Of a stretch of DNA of 64,000 nucleotides, positions 1 to 18,824 are shown one piece after another. The stretch comes from Stigmatella aurantiaca (GTDB taxonomy: Bacteria > Myxococcota > Myxococcia > Myxococcales > Myxococcaceae), in assembly GCF_900109545.1 (NCBI RefSeq), contig NZ_FOAP01000001.1, positions 1-64,000 of the forward strand, read 5' to 3'. The number at the start of each line of letters is the position of its first letter. Positions within the stretch are counted from its first letter, which is position 1. Both the position numbers and the translations under genes were made by a program. The notes beneath the pieces were generated by a model. The model ran no database searches. It had not been told where the DNA came from and worked only from the letters and a program-made list of their open reading frames with translations.

Positions 1-195
1 CACCTTGCGATGAAGGGCGTCCCTCTCAAGGTCATTCAGGAGCTGATGGGGCACGCCACGATCGACATGACGATGCGCTACGCCCACCTGAGCCCCGACA
101 CCCGGCGGCAAGCGGTCGCGGTCCTCGATGCGCCGCTTGCGCCGGCACGCAACACTGACGCAACACGGGTGGAAGGAGCTGCTAACCACCCGTGA
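1..195 (+). CDS. Tyrosine recombinase (phage-type integrase), C-terminal fragment
   Basis: The window begins inside this gene; the frame is open from base 1 (HLAMKGVPL...) to a TGA at 193-195. The visible 64 residues hold the end of the catalytic domain: the LxxLMGHA-type helix (here IQELMGHATIDMT) and MRYAHLSP, in which the Tyr of the RYAHL motif is the nucleophile of tyrosine recombinases. The upstream Arg and His motifs are outside the window. It ends 16 bases before an RNA-gene-like 3' fragment (212-278). An integrase gene pointing at its target RNA gene is the classical edge of an integrative island, so this probably inserted the material to the right. Whether it is intact cannot be judged. 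Confidence 0.85.
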   Translation, partial: HLAMKGVPLKVIQELMGHATIDMTMRYAHLSPDTRRQAVAVLDAPLAPARNTDATRVEGAANHP

Positions 196-211
196 TCACA
201 ACGTAAAACAG

Positions 212-278
212 TGGAGGCGGCGGGAATCGAACCCGCGCCGGGCGGTACGAAACTTCTGGCAGAGTCGCGCCCTTACCT
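212..278 (-). repeat. tmRNA/tRNA 3'-end-like fragment, copy 1 (candidate att site)
   Basis: Read on the minus strand, this ends with a T-arm (stem GCGGG/CCCGC, loop TTCGATT) followed by an acceptor 3' strand CGCCTCCA. That is what the 3' end of a tmRNA or a tRNA looks like. I find no matching D-arm, anticodon arm or 5' acceptor strand on the 5' side, so it is a fragment. About 67 bases resemble copy 3 (24846-24912), allowing one short gap, in direct orientation. It lies just beyond the integrase. The RNA family (ssrA versus a tRNA) is inferred from the 3' end only. Confidence 0.6.
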
Positions 279-309
279 CGTAACCGCCCGAAATGTTTAG
301 GCATAGAGA

Positions 310-1728
310 CTACAGCGGCTCGGTCAACCCAGGCGGACAGGTGAACGTGGCTGGTACAGACCAGAGTTGTTCCAAGCCGGTGTCGTCGGTGGCAGGGAAG
401 AACACGCGGTTACCCGCTCGGACGAAGGGCTCTGGGCCGAGTCCATCCACCATGCGGACGTTGACGTTCGCCAACTGCCCGGTCGTCGCTGCCGTACCCT
501 GGGTGAACCAGGGCCTGCTGGTGTTGTCCGTGCCGTTTGATTTGAGAAACAGGACGGAGCCTGTCCCGGTGGCGAACACGGGCGATTCGTTCATGTCAGT
601 CCCAGGCAACAAGCGGCGGAGTTCGCGGGTCCCCTTGGCTGTTCCATTCGTCACCCAAAGCCTCACGTCGCTGGGCCAGGAACTCAGTGTGGTGATCGCC
701 ACCGAAAAGTAGATGGCCTCCCCGGAGATTGTTGCCCGCAGGACTTGGGGCGACTCATCCTCGTTGTCGACCGGCAGGGTGGTGACAAGCGTCCTGCCAC
801 CGCCGCTCAGCGAGAGGCTGTAGAGATGCGAATAGGAGGCTACGTAGGCCTTCGAACCCAGCCTTCCCAGGAGGCGGAGGCTGGTATAACCGCCGAACGT
901 GTCCAACCGGAGGGTCCCGGCGGCCGTGCCATCCGTCTTCCACACCTCTCTGTTCGGACCATCATCCAGGATGAACAGGCCTTGGTCCTTTGCCAGGCTC
1001 ACCTGGCTGATGAACACACGCTCCGCGTCCAGATGCTTGAGGGAGAAGGTCCCCGCCTGGGTACCGTCAGTGCGCCACAGGGTCGTGGGTCCGCCTTGAG
1101 ACCGGAAGAAGAGCAAGGCGTTTCCGACCTGAAAGATACTGTTGTAGTAGAGATTCAAGACATCAGGGAAGCTCGCCACCAACACCGTGCCCTCGCTCGT
1201 TCCGTCCGAACTCCACACCTCCGTCCCCTGCAGTGCCTCGTGGAAGAAGACCAGCCGGCCGTTGAGGGTGGCCATACTTCGCAGCGAGTCGCCGTAGAAG
1301 CCCGGGGTGAAGTCCTTGACGAACCGGGTTCCACTCGCAGTCCCGTCGCTGGCCCAAAGCTGAGTCATCCCCGTGTTCCGGTCATAGAGCGGGACGAAGA
1401 GCGTGTTGCCTAGCGCCGCCGGGGCCCCGTCAGGGAAGACTCCCTCTGGAAACACCTTCACCTGGACGGTGCCCGTCTCCGTGCCATTGCTGCGCCACAA
1501 CACCGTGCCGCCGCCCCAAGGGACGGTGAAGTAGAGCGTCCCCTGGGCATCCGTGAGGCCTTCCAGGCGGGTGTAGGGCTGGGTCCCTGGTGGATTGACG
1601 ACCCGGGTTCGTGACGCCACCCCAGGAGGACAGGCCTGGGCCTTCACCTCACGGGGCGGCTCCTGGAGGCCACCACAGCCCACCGCCACCCATGCCAACA
1701 CCAATCCAGCACCATTCCTGACACGCAT
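310..1728 (-). CDS. ELWxxDGTxxGT-repeat lipoprotein
   Basis: A 472-residue exported protein. The N-terminus (MRVRNGAGLVLAWVAVGCGG) is a lipoprotein signal with lipobox AVGC, so it is probably anchored in the envelope. The rest is built of about 50-residue units, each carrying an LWxSDGTxxGT core (LWRSNGTETGTV, LWASDGTASGTR, VWSSDGTSEGTV, LWRTDGTQAGTF, VWKTDGTAAGTL, LWVTNGTAKGTR). This repeat type is abundant in myxobacteria and probably forms a propeller-like surface domain; binding partner and function are unknown. It stands alone between the integrase fragment and transposase debris. The start is the ATG directly before the signal peptide. Confidence 0.8.
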   Translation of the reverse strand: MRVRNGAGLVLAWVAVGCGGLQEPPREVKAQACPPGVASRTRVVNPPGTQPYTRLEGLTDAQGTLYFTVPWGGGTVLWRSNGTETGTVQVKVFPEGVFPDGAPAALGNTLFVPLYDRNTGMTQLWASDGTASGTRFVKDFTPGFYGDSLRSMATLNGRLVFFHEALQGTEVWSSDGTSEGTVLVASFPDVLNLYYNSIFQVGNALLFFRSQGGPTTLWRTDGTQAGTFSLKHLDAERVFISQVSLAKDQGLFILDDGPNREVWKTDGTAAGTLRLDTFGGYTSLRLLGRLGSKAYVASYSHLYSLSLSGGGRTLVTTLPVDNEDESPQVLRATISGEAIYFSVAITTLSSWPSDVRLWVTNGTAKGTRELRRLLPGTDMNESPVFATGTGSVLFLKSNGTDNTSRPWFTQGTAATTGQLANVNVRMVDGLGPEPFVRAGNRVFFPATDDTGLEQLWSVPATFTCPPGLTEPL

Positions 1729-1887
1729 GTCCGCTCCCTCCCCTCAAGGAAAGGAAGCTAGGGAGTGAGGAATTGCTCCTCAAGGGAGGTCCGGACAGGA
1801 TGGGCGTGCTTTGGTTCAATTCTGTTGGTTTGGGCTCCGCTTGGGTGGGGCCGTCCGAAGTTTATGGCAAGGATTGATTGAATTGCT

Positions 1888-2484
1888 TTGGGGGAGGATT
1901 GGTTCAGCGACTGTCGTCAGTCGAGGAAGCTCCCTCAAGCAGGGGCGGAGCCGGGGCTGGAGGAGGAGAGCCCCGCCTTTGGCGCGACGGTGGAGGAGCC
2001 GAGGAAGGAGGGCACACCCCGTTTGGATTGGGCCGGGCTGCTGAAAAGGACGTTCGCCCTGGATGTGTTCGCGTGCTTGAGGTGTGGAGGCAGGCTTAAG
2101 GGTGTTGGCGTCCGTGAGGGGAGCAGGAGGGGTGAGAGCGAAGGCTTTGGCGCCGGCTCGGCGTGCGGCGCATGGGCTCCCCGTCAGCGTCCCTCACCTC
2201 CCGCTCTGCTCCCGCCTGCTACGCCCAAGAGGGCTCCTGTCCTTCCTATGCTCGGGGGGGTACCCCGTTTGTCAGGGAAGGTGCTTGTCCCGTCGCGGCA
2301 GTCTCTGTTGGAGGCGGTCTTCCGCGAGGGCGTCGCGCAGCTCTGTGCGCGGGCAGCCGCGCAACCAGGCGAGGAGCCCGCCGCCGAGTGGGCGGCCTGG
2401 CTTGAGGAATTGACGGTCTACACCGCGGCCAACCGCGGGCTTGCCGCTGCGCTGCTGACCGGCCGAAGACATCTGCTGCACTGA
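1888..2484 (+). pseudogene. IS91-type (Y2) transposase, C-terminal remnant with frameshift
   Basis: The segment around 2020-2100 translates as LDWAGLLKRTFALDVFACLR followed by CGGRL, the conserved C-terminal zinc-finger region of IS91-like Y2 transposases. Just after CGGRL the family sequence (RVLASVRGAGGVRA) continues in the next frame, about 2090-2135, so there is a frameshift near 2095. The N-terminal catalytic part is absent. The open frame then runs on as unrelated-looking sequence (SLLEAVFREGVAQL) that I do not recognise. A second fragment of the same transposase family, from a more N-terminal part, lies near 25180-25330. Confidence 0.5.
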
Positions 2485-2755
2485 CATGCTGCTCGATGTG
2501 TTGAACGTTCTGGTGGCGCGGGCGTCATTGGCGAACGCGATCGCCGTCGCCAACGAAGATGATCCGCTCACGGCGGGCCGGGTGCTGAGCCTCGCGCTCA
2601 CCGGCCTACGGCCGTGAACGCAGCGAGAGCGCCTCTTCTTCGGCCTCTGCTGCGAGAGCAGCGCTCGTAAGCGTCCGCTGCGCCCTGTCTACCGCGATGC
2701 CGCCCCCTCCAAGAGCGCCAGCAGGAGCGGTTCTGTATGCGGTGACGTTGACAAC
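2485..2755. other. Non-coding or degraded stretch before the marR operon
   Basis: This stretch has no gene I can support. A short plus-strand frame, 2486-2617 (43 codons, MLLDVLNVLVARASLANAIA...), could be the tail of a decayed gene continuing the unrecognised frame that ends at 2484, because stop and start are almost contiguous. The remainder has no coding signature and leads into the operator at 2756. Confidence 0.3.
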
Positions 2756-2768
2756 TTAGGAGTCCTAA
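2756..2768. promoter_or_regulatory. Palindromic operator candidate for the adjacent MarR
   Basis: TTAGGA-G-TCCTAA is a perfect 6-bp inverted repeat around one base. A direct AACTTA element occurs on its left edge (2753) and again across its right edge (2767). It ends 14 bases before the MarR start codon. MarR-family operators commonly have this TTAG...CTAA form and position, so autoregulation is the simple reading. Confidence 0.6.
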
Positions 2769-2782
2769 CTTAGCTTGGTGTC

Positions 2783-3442
2783 ATGAGCTCAAGGCGCCCC
2801 TCTTTCTTCGACGAGAACACGGAGCCGCTCCCATCGCGCATCGCGACGGGTCTGCACAAAATCGGGCTCGCCATGAAGCAACAGTCCTGGCAGCAGGCGA
2901 ACAGTGAAGGGCTGTCCGCCACCCAGGGCCAGATCCTGGCGGCGCTCGTGGCCCACGGCCCCCTGACGGGGTCGGAGCTGAGTGAGCGCCTCGGGGTCAC
3001 GCTTCCGACGGTCAGCGACTCGGCGCGTGTGCTCATCGAGAAGAAGCTCCTCACGAAGTCTCCCGACCCGCGCCATCCCCGCGCCAGCTTGCTCACGCCG
3101 ACGGAGAAGGGGGCGGCGCTCGGTGCGCGCGCGCGTTCGTGGCCCGAGTTCATGGCCGCCGCCGTGACCAGCCTGCCGCCCGAGGAACAGCGAGCGTTCT
3201 TCTCGGGGGTGATGAAGATGATTCGCGCCCTTCAGGAGCAAGGGCTTATTCCCCTCAGCGGGATGTGCGTGGCGTGCAAGCACTTCCGTCCGAACGTGCG
3301 GGAAGGCGCGTCGCCACACCATTGTGCATTCGTGGATGCACCGCTGGCGAATGAGCAGTTGCGGCTCGAATGCCCCGAGCACGAGCCCGCGGACGAGACG
3401 ATCCGAAGAGAGCTCTGGGAGCAGTTCACGCGGTCCAGATAG
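2783..3442 (+). CDS. MarR-family regulator with C-terminal four-cysteine extension
   Basis: A 219-residue winged-helix repressor. The central wHTH reads GPLTGSELSERLGVTLPTVS with the wing KSPDPRHPRASLLTPTEKG, typical of MarR. Beyond the usual dimerisation helices there is an extra tail with C162 and C165 (MCVACKHFRPNV), C181 (PHHCAFVD) and C197 (LECPEHE), a pattern that could bind Zn or an Fe-S cluster or act as a thiol switch. It begins just downstream of a perfect palindrome (2756-2768) and precedes a protoglobin and a thioredoxin-fold gene on the same strand. The layout suggests an autoregulated redox or gas-responsive operon. Ligand and metal are inference. Confidence 0.85.
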   Translation: MSSRRPSFFDENTEPLPSRIATGLHKIGLAMKQQSWQQANSEGLSATQGQILAALVAHGPLTGSELSERLGVTLPTVSDSARVLIEKKLLTKSPDPRHPRASLLTPTEKGAALGARARSWPEFMAAAVTSLPPEEQRAFFSGVMKMIRALQEQGLIPLSGMCVACKHFRPNVREGASPHHCAFVDAPLANEQLRLECPEHEPADETIRRELWEQFTRSR

Positions 3443-3534
3443 GCCCCTCGCCGAACACGTTCGCGCCACCCATTCCGCGGCCATACCGGCCGGCGGCAAG
3501 AGCGGAGCTTTGCTCCCAGAAGGAGAAGAACATC

Positions 3535-4122
3535 ATGAGCACCATCCCCGGCTACACGTACGCTACCTCGGCGCTTGCGGCGTCCCCCGTGACGCTCGCA
3601 GACTTCGAGCAGATGAAGGCAAGCGTCCTGTTTGGCGACGAAGACGTGAAGTACCTCCGCATGTCGCACGACGTCGTGCAGGACCATGTCGAGGCAATCC
3701 TCGACGTCTGGTACGGGTTCGTCGGCAGTCAGCCACATCTTCTGGCGTCGTTCTCCGGCAAATCGGACGGACGGCCGCTGGGCGATTACCTCGGTGCGGT
3801 CCGCAAGCGCTTCGGTCAGTGGATCCTCGATACCGCACGTGCGGACTATGGTCAGAAGTGGCTCGACTACCAGCACGAGATCGGCCTTCGGCACCACCGC
3901 GTGAAGAAGAACATGACGGACGGCGCGCCCTCGACCGAGCTCGTGCCGTTCCGCAATCTCTTCGCGCTCATCTTCCCGGTGACGTTCACGCTCCGGCCCT
4001 TCCTGGCGAAGAAGGGGCACTCCGCCGAGGACGTCGAGAAGATGTACGCGGCGTGGGTCAAGTCGTGCCTCCTTCAGGTCACGCTGTGGAGCCACCCGTA
4101 CATCAAGCCCGGTGACTTCTAA
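3535..4122 (+). CDS. Protoglobin (single-domain haem protein)
   Basis: A 195-residue protein, the same length as the Methanosarcina acetivorans protoglobin as I recall it. Strong family blocks are visible: ILDVWYGFVGSQPH (W59, Y60 line the distal pocket), YLGAVRKRFGQWILDT (F93), IGLRHHRVKKN with H120 as the expected proximal haem ligand, and WVKSCLLQVTLWSHPYIKPG at the end. It should bind haem and O2, CO or NO. The start is the ATG at 3535, behind an AAGGAGAA ribosome site; longer in-frame starts lie inside the marR gene. Its stop overlaps the start of the next gene (TAATG), implying translational coupling with a thiol-redox protein. Confidence 0.92.
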   Translation: MSTIPGYTYATSALAASPVTLADFEQMKASVLFGDEDVKYLRMSHDVVQDHVEAILDVWYGFVGSQPHLLASFSGKSDGRPLGDYLGAVRKRFGQWILDTARADYGQKWLDYQHEIGLRHHRVKKNMTDGAPSTELVPFRNLFALIFPVTFTLRPFLAKKGHSAEDVEKMYAAWVKSCLLQVTLWSHPYIKPGDF

Positions 4123-4673
4123 TGACAAGCTCGATCCTTGCTCCTGAATGGAGAACCACCGATTGGCTGAATGCTCCTGAGCCGCTCACCCTCAAGAAGC
4201 TCCGCGGCCGGGTGGTGCTGCTCCACGCCTTCCAGATGCTCTGCCCGGGCTGCGTGGCGCGCGGCATCCCCCAGGCTCAGCGAGTCGCTGAACTCTTCGC
4301 GGGCGCACCCCTCGTGGTCGTGGGGCTCCATACCGTCTTCGAGCACCACGAGGCCATGAAGCTCGAGTCGCTCCGCGCGTTCCTGCACGAGTACCGGATT
4401 CGCTTCCCCGTGGGGGTGGATGCGCCGGACCCCGGAGGCGGCGCCATCCCCCAAACGATGCGGGCGTACGGGATGCAAGGGACGCCCACGACCGTCCTGA
4501 TCGACGCCCAGGGGCGGCGCCGACGGCAGGTCTTTGGCGCTCATGAAGACCTCATGCTTGGCGCGGAGATCCAGACCCTGTTGCTGGAGGCTGCCTTGAG
4601 CGCGGAGGCGCAGGTGAACGAGAGGCCTACCGGGCCCGGCTGCGACCCGGCAGGTTGTGCTCTGCCCACCTGA
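4122..4673 (+). CDS. Thioredoxin-fold (TlpA/redoxin-like) protein
   Basis: A 183-residue protein with a thioredoxin-like fold: LRGRVVLLHAFQMLCPGC, with the CPGC active site at residues 41-44, followed later by the cis-Pro region GMQGTPTTVLIDAQGR. No signal peptide is visible, so it should act in the cytoplasm. A second cysteine pair sits at the extreme C-terminus (C174 and C179, GCDPAGCALPT). The ATG overlaps the stop of the protoglobin gene, so the two are probably made together. Thiol-disulfide reductase or peroxidase activity linked to the protoglobin or to the cysteine-rich MarR is inference. Confidence 0.8.
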   Translation: MTSSILAPEWRTTDWLNAPEPLTLKKLRGRVVLLHAFQMLCPGCVARGIPQAQRVAELFAGAPLVVVGLHTVFEHHEAMKLESLRAFLHEYRIRFPVGVDAPDPGGGAIPQTMRAYGMQGTPTTVLIDAQGRRRRQVFGAHEDLMLGAEIQTLLLEAALSAEAQVNERPTGPGCDPAGCALPT

Positions 4674-5440
4674 GTTCGACGGCTCACGTCGGCTCGGGGG
4701 CGCGGACGAGCGGATTCTGTTGACTGGCGAGACGTCCGCCGCGTTTCCAGCAGACGCCTCAACAGCGCGAGGGGCCTTGGGGCGGGAGCCTCAGCGCCCA
4801 GGCTCGCACCATGGCTCAGTCGCTGCGTGGGTGGTGGCTGCTGGCGGCGGCGCGGGGGCTTCCACCAGGGGTACTTCGGGCCGTATGAGGTGTACGGCTC
4901 CAAGTGCCCGAACTGTGCTTGCAGGTGTTGAAGGGGGGGAACGTGGGATGGACGCTGTGAGGGGGGGATGAGGGCGATTTGGGGAGGCTCGTGGATTGTT
5001 TGTTGATTGAGTATGTGCTCGACCAGGAGCGCCGTGAGTTTGTGGCTGTTTCCGGCCATGGGGAGAAGCAGGCTCCTGGGCAGCGTTCATTTCTCAAGCT
5101 TGAGTTTGAGGGTATGGCGTTTCAGCCGTTTGATGATTCTTTCGATGGGAGTTGACCCGGCGCCAAACTGGTTCCGAACAGCGGAGTGAAGAACTCCTAC
5201 CTTCAGCGTAAGGCTCAATCCCTTGGAATCGAGGTGAACTCTGTCGAAGGGGAGCCAGAGACACTGCAGTGTTCCTGGCCACTACTGAGCCTGCCCCGGT
5301 TTTGTGGACGGCCCCAGGCGAGAGGGTTTTCCACCGCAAGGTGCGCTGAAGCGGGAAATCGCGAATTTGGTTTGTGCAAATAGGATTTGTGCTACAGGAG
5401 CGCCCGCTGGCCAACGCAAGCTGGTGAGGGGCTCTCCCAC
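4674..5440. other. Intergenic stretch left of the NRPS operon; island-type debris
   Basis: There is no convincing gene. Composition changes to a lower-GC, T-richer stretch from about 4960 to 5400. One short plus-strand frame, 4991-5155 (GTG start, 54 codons, ...LLIEYVLDQERREFVAVSGH...), has gene-like residues and may be the end of a lost gene. Around 5290-5370 the sequence CCCGGTTTTGTGGACGG resembles the terminus of an IS3-type element, but no transposase is present. Any NRPS promoter must lie here; I see no clear -35/-10 pair. Confidence 0.35.
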
Positions 5441-16290
<10,850 letters not shown>

Positions 16291-16294
<4 letters not shown>

Positions 16295-18069
16295 TTGACC
16301 TCCTGCCTGCTGGTGCCCGCGTGGTGGTGCGGCTGCCCAACGGACCCGGCCTGGCCAAGGCCCTGATCGACTGCTTCGACCGCGAGCTCGTCGCGGTGCC
16401 CCTGCACCCGCGCAGCACGGACAGCGCGGTGCGCGGCATCGTCGACCGGGTCTCCGCCTCCGCCGTGCTGGACGAGCACGGGCTGCACGACACCGGCCAC
16501 CCCGCCGCACACCCGGACGCCGAGGGCCTGGCGTTCCTGATGTTCACCTCGGGCTCCACAGGCCCGCAGAAGGGCGTCATGCTCGGCCGGAAGGCGGTGC
16601 TGGGCAACGCGGCCAAGACCGCCAGGCTCCACGGGCTCACCCCTGACCGGCCGCACGGTACCTGCCTGCCGCTGTACCACTGCAACGCGCTGGTCATGTC
16701 GTTGCTGGGCACCCACCTGACCGGCACCCCCCTGGTGCTGCACAACGGCGCGGACCCGGCCGGGTACTTCGCCGCGCTGCGGGCCGCCGGGGCCCGGACC
16801 GCCTCCATCGTGCCCGCGCTGCTGGCCGACCTGCTGGAGGTCGCACCGGAGTGGCCGGAGAGCCTGGAGTACCTCATCACCGCGGCCGCGCCGCTGACCC
16901 CGGAACTGGCCCGCCGCTTCCACGACCGCTACGGCCCGAGGCTGCGCCAGGGCTACGGCCTGACCGAGGCGGTGAACTTCAGCTTCACCACACCCTTGCT
17001 CGACGCGTCCGCGTTCACCCGCCAGTACCTGGAGCAGCACCCGCCGGTCGGCGTGGCGCTGCCGGAGACCGAGCTGCGGCTGGTCGACGGCGAGGTGTGG
17101 GTGCGGACCCCGGACATGATGCGCGGCTACTGGCAGGACCCGGCGGCCACGGCGGCGGCGCTGACCGAGGACGGCTGGCTGCGCACCGGGGACCTCGGTG
17201 AGCTGCGCGAGGGCCTGCTGGTGCTGCGGGGCCGGGCCGGGGAGCGCATCAACCGGGGAGGGGAGAAGCACTACCCACTGGACGTCGAGCAGACCTGGCG
17301 CGAGGCCGGGCTGGGCGGGCGGTTCGCGGCGGTGGCCGTCGCCGAACCCACGCTCGGCCACGAGTTCGGGCTCGTCGCCACGGACCAGCCGGTGGAGGCC
17401 GTGCGCGCGGTGTGCGAGAACAGCCCGCTGCGGCCCGCCTCGGTGCAGTTCGGCGGCTTCCAGGCCACCTCGACCGGCAAACCCCAGCGCAAGGCCATGG
17501 GCCGCTCGCTGGTCGCGCTGCGCTACGCGCCCGCCCGGTACGAGCGGCTGCTGCGCTACGCCTCGGCCACCGCGCACGACCTGCTCCGCTCCGGTGTGGA
17601 CGATGCCGGGCTGCGTGCCCTGGCCGGGTCCGTGGACGCGCCCGCGCGGGAGGGCGAGGAAGTGGTGTTCGAGGCGCTGGAGTTCATGCGCGCCCACTGG
17701 CACCGGCGTGCGGACCCCGGGCTGGCGGAGGCGAAAGCCCGCTGGCGCGAGCGGTTGAGCACCGAATGGCCACTGGCCGGGTATGCCGAACTCGCCGAGC
17801 GCCTGCGCGAGGCCCACCCGGGCGCGGGGGTGACCCGCCACCTGCCCACGTTCACCACCCCTGACGGATGCCCGTGGGCACTCGGCCCCCTGCTGTCCTT
17901 TTTGGATTTCCCCCCCCAGGAGCCGGGCGACCGGTGGCAGGGGCTCGCCGGACTGCGCGAGGCGGGCTTCGCCGTCGTCGGCTGCGCACTGCTGCGCGCG
18001 GGCCGCCACGATCTCGGCGGCGTGCTGTGGGCCCATACCCCGACGAGCGAAAACAGAGGCAACGCATGA
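16291..18069 (+). CDS. Acyl-AMP ligase-like adenylating enzyme with C-terminal extension
   Basis: 592 residues; its ATG overlaps the NRPS stop (ATGA). The first about 430 residues are a class I adenylate-forming enzyme: [15 protein letters not shown] (P-loop), [22 protein letters not shown] and the catalytic-Lys region [12 protein letters not shown]. There is no carrier domain. The remaining about 150 residues (from [14 protein letters not shown] to the C-terminus, including [16 protein letters not shown]) match no family I recognise. In context it probably activates the acyl group that the starter C domain condenses with the first amino acid, but the carrier (CoA or an ACP elsewhere) is not in the operon. 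Codon use matches the NRPS. Confidence 0.85.
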
Positions 18070-18797
18070 CGCGGATGAAGCAGGTCCCCGACCACGAGGA
18101 CGAGGTGTTGGACCTGGAACGCCACCAGGACCCCGGCCGCAACCACATCACCCCGGTGGTGCAGCTTCCCCCGGACGTCGCCCTGACCGTCGTGAACGCC
18201 CTGGCCGGGCTGGTCCGCAGCGCCCACCGGCGGGAACAGCAGTCCCCCACGCCCCCCCGCGCGCTGAAGGAGGCGCAGGCGTTCGAGGAGGGCGACGTGT
18301 TCATGCTGGCCCCCCCCTTCGAGGGCTATTTCGCCGACCGCTACCTGATGGACTTCTACGACACCCGGGAGCGAGGCATCTGCTCCCGCATGCACCTGCA
18401 CACTGGCCTTCGCTTCGTGCGCATGATGACCGGCCCGGACACCCTCATCCGCGTCTCCAGCCTGTCCCCCCTGACGGTCCGCTCCCGTCCGGACTGGACG
18501 GCCCCGCTGCGCGCCTTCGTCGACGCCCTGCCGGACACCCCGGCCGGCGTGCACCGGGACCGGTACAACGTTGTCGTGCCACCGAACTGCTGGGTGGACA
18601 TGCAGATCCCCCGGGGCGTCTCGCACCAGTTCAACGCGGTCGGGCCCCATGCGGTGATCGACTCGGTCCACCCGGAGGAGTCCATCGAAACCCTTCGCGA
18701 GGGCATGTCCGGGTACCGCATGATGGCGCAGACCATCTTCCTGGCGGAGCACCGCAGCTCAGACGCCACCTGTGCTGACCCCAACGACGGGGGCTGA
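18066..18797 (+). CDS. Cupin-like protein, third gene of the NRPS operon
   Basis: 243 residues; its start overlaps the previous stop (ATGA), so it is co-translated with the NRPS operon. The middle holds a possible metal site, CSRMHLHTGLRFVRMMTG, followed by a beta-rich stretch and IPRGVSHQFNAVGPHAVID, a spacing like the two cupin motifs (HxH... then H). No signal peptide or membrane segment is seen. A tailoring role such as oxidation or hydroxylation of the peptide is inference. It could also be a non-catalytic cupin. No regulator, MbtH-like protein or exporter accompanies these three genes. Confidence 0.6.
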   Translation: MTRMKQVPDHEDEVLDLERHQDPGRNHITPVVQLPPDVALTVVNALAGLVRSAHRREQQSPTPPRALKEAQAFEEGDVFMLAPPFEGYFADRYLMDFYDTRERGICSRMHLHTGLRFVRMMTGPDTLIRVSSLSPLTVRSRPDWTAPLRAFVDALPDTPAGVHRDRYNVVVPPNCWVDMQIPRGVSHQFNAVGPHAVIDSVHPEESIETLREGMSGYRMMAQTIFLAEHRSSDATCADPNDGG

Positions 18798-18817
18798 GAG
18801 GGGAGCAAGGAGCCCCC
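18789..18817. terminator. Inverted repeat between convergent genes
   Basis: GGGGGCT (18789-18795) pairs with AGCCCCC (18811-18817) around a 15-base loop. It overlaps the end of the cupin gene and lies 7 bases before the stop of the convergent lipoprotein gene. There is no U tract, so terminator function is only likely from position. Confidence 0.4.
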
Positions 18818-18824
18818 CCCACGC

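Noticed and set aside
212-278. A complete tRNA gene at the left edge
   Set aside because: Only the T-arm and 3' acceptor strand can be folded; no D-arm, anticodon arm or 5' strand matches.
4657-4971. Small plus-strand frame (104 codons) after the thioredoxin-fold gene
   Set aside because: Low-complexity Gly/Arg/Ala composition, no ribosome site and no family likeness.
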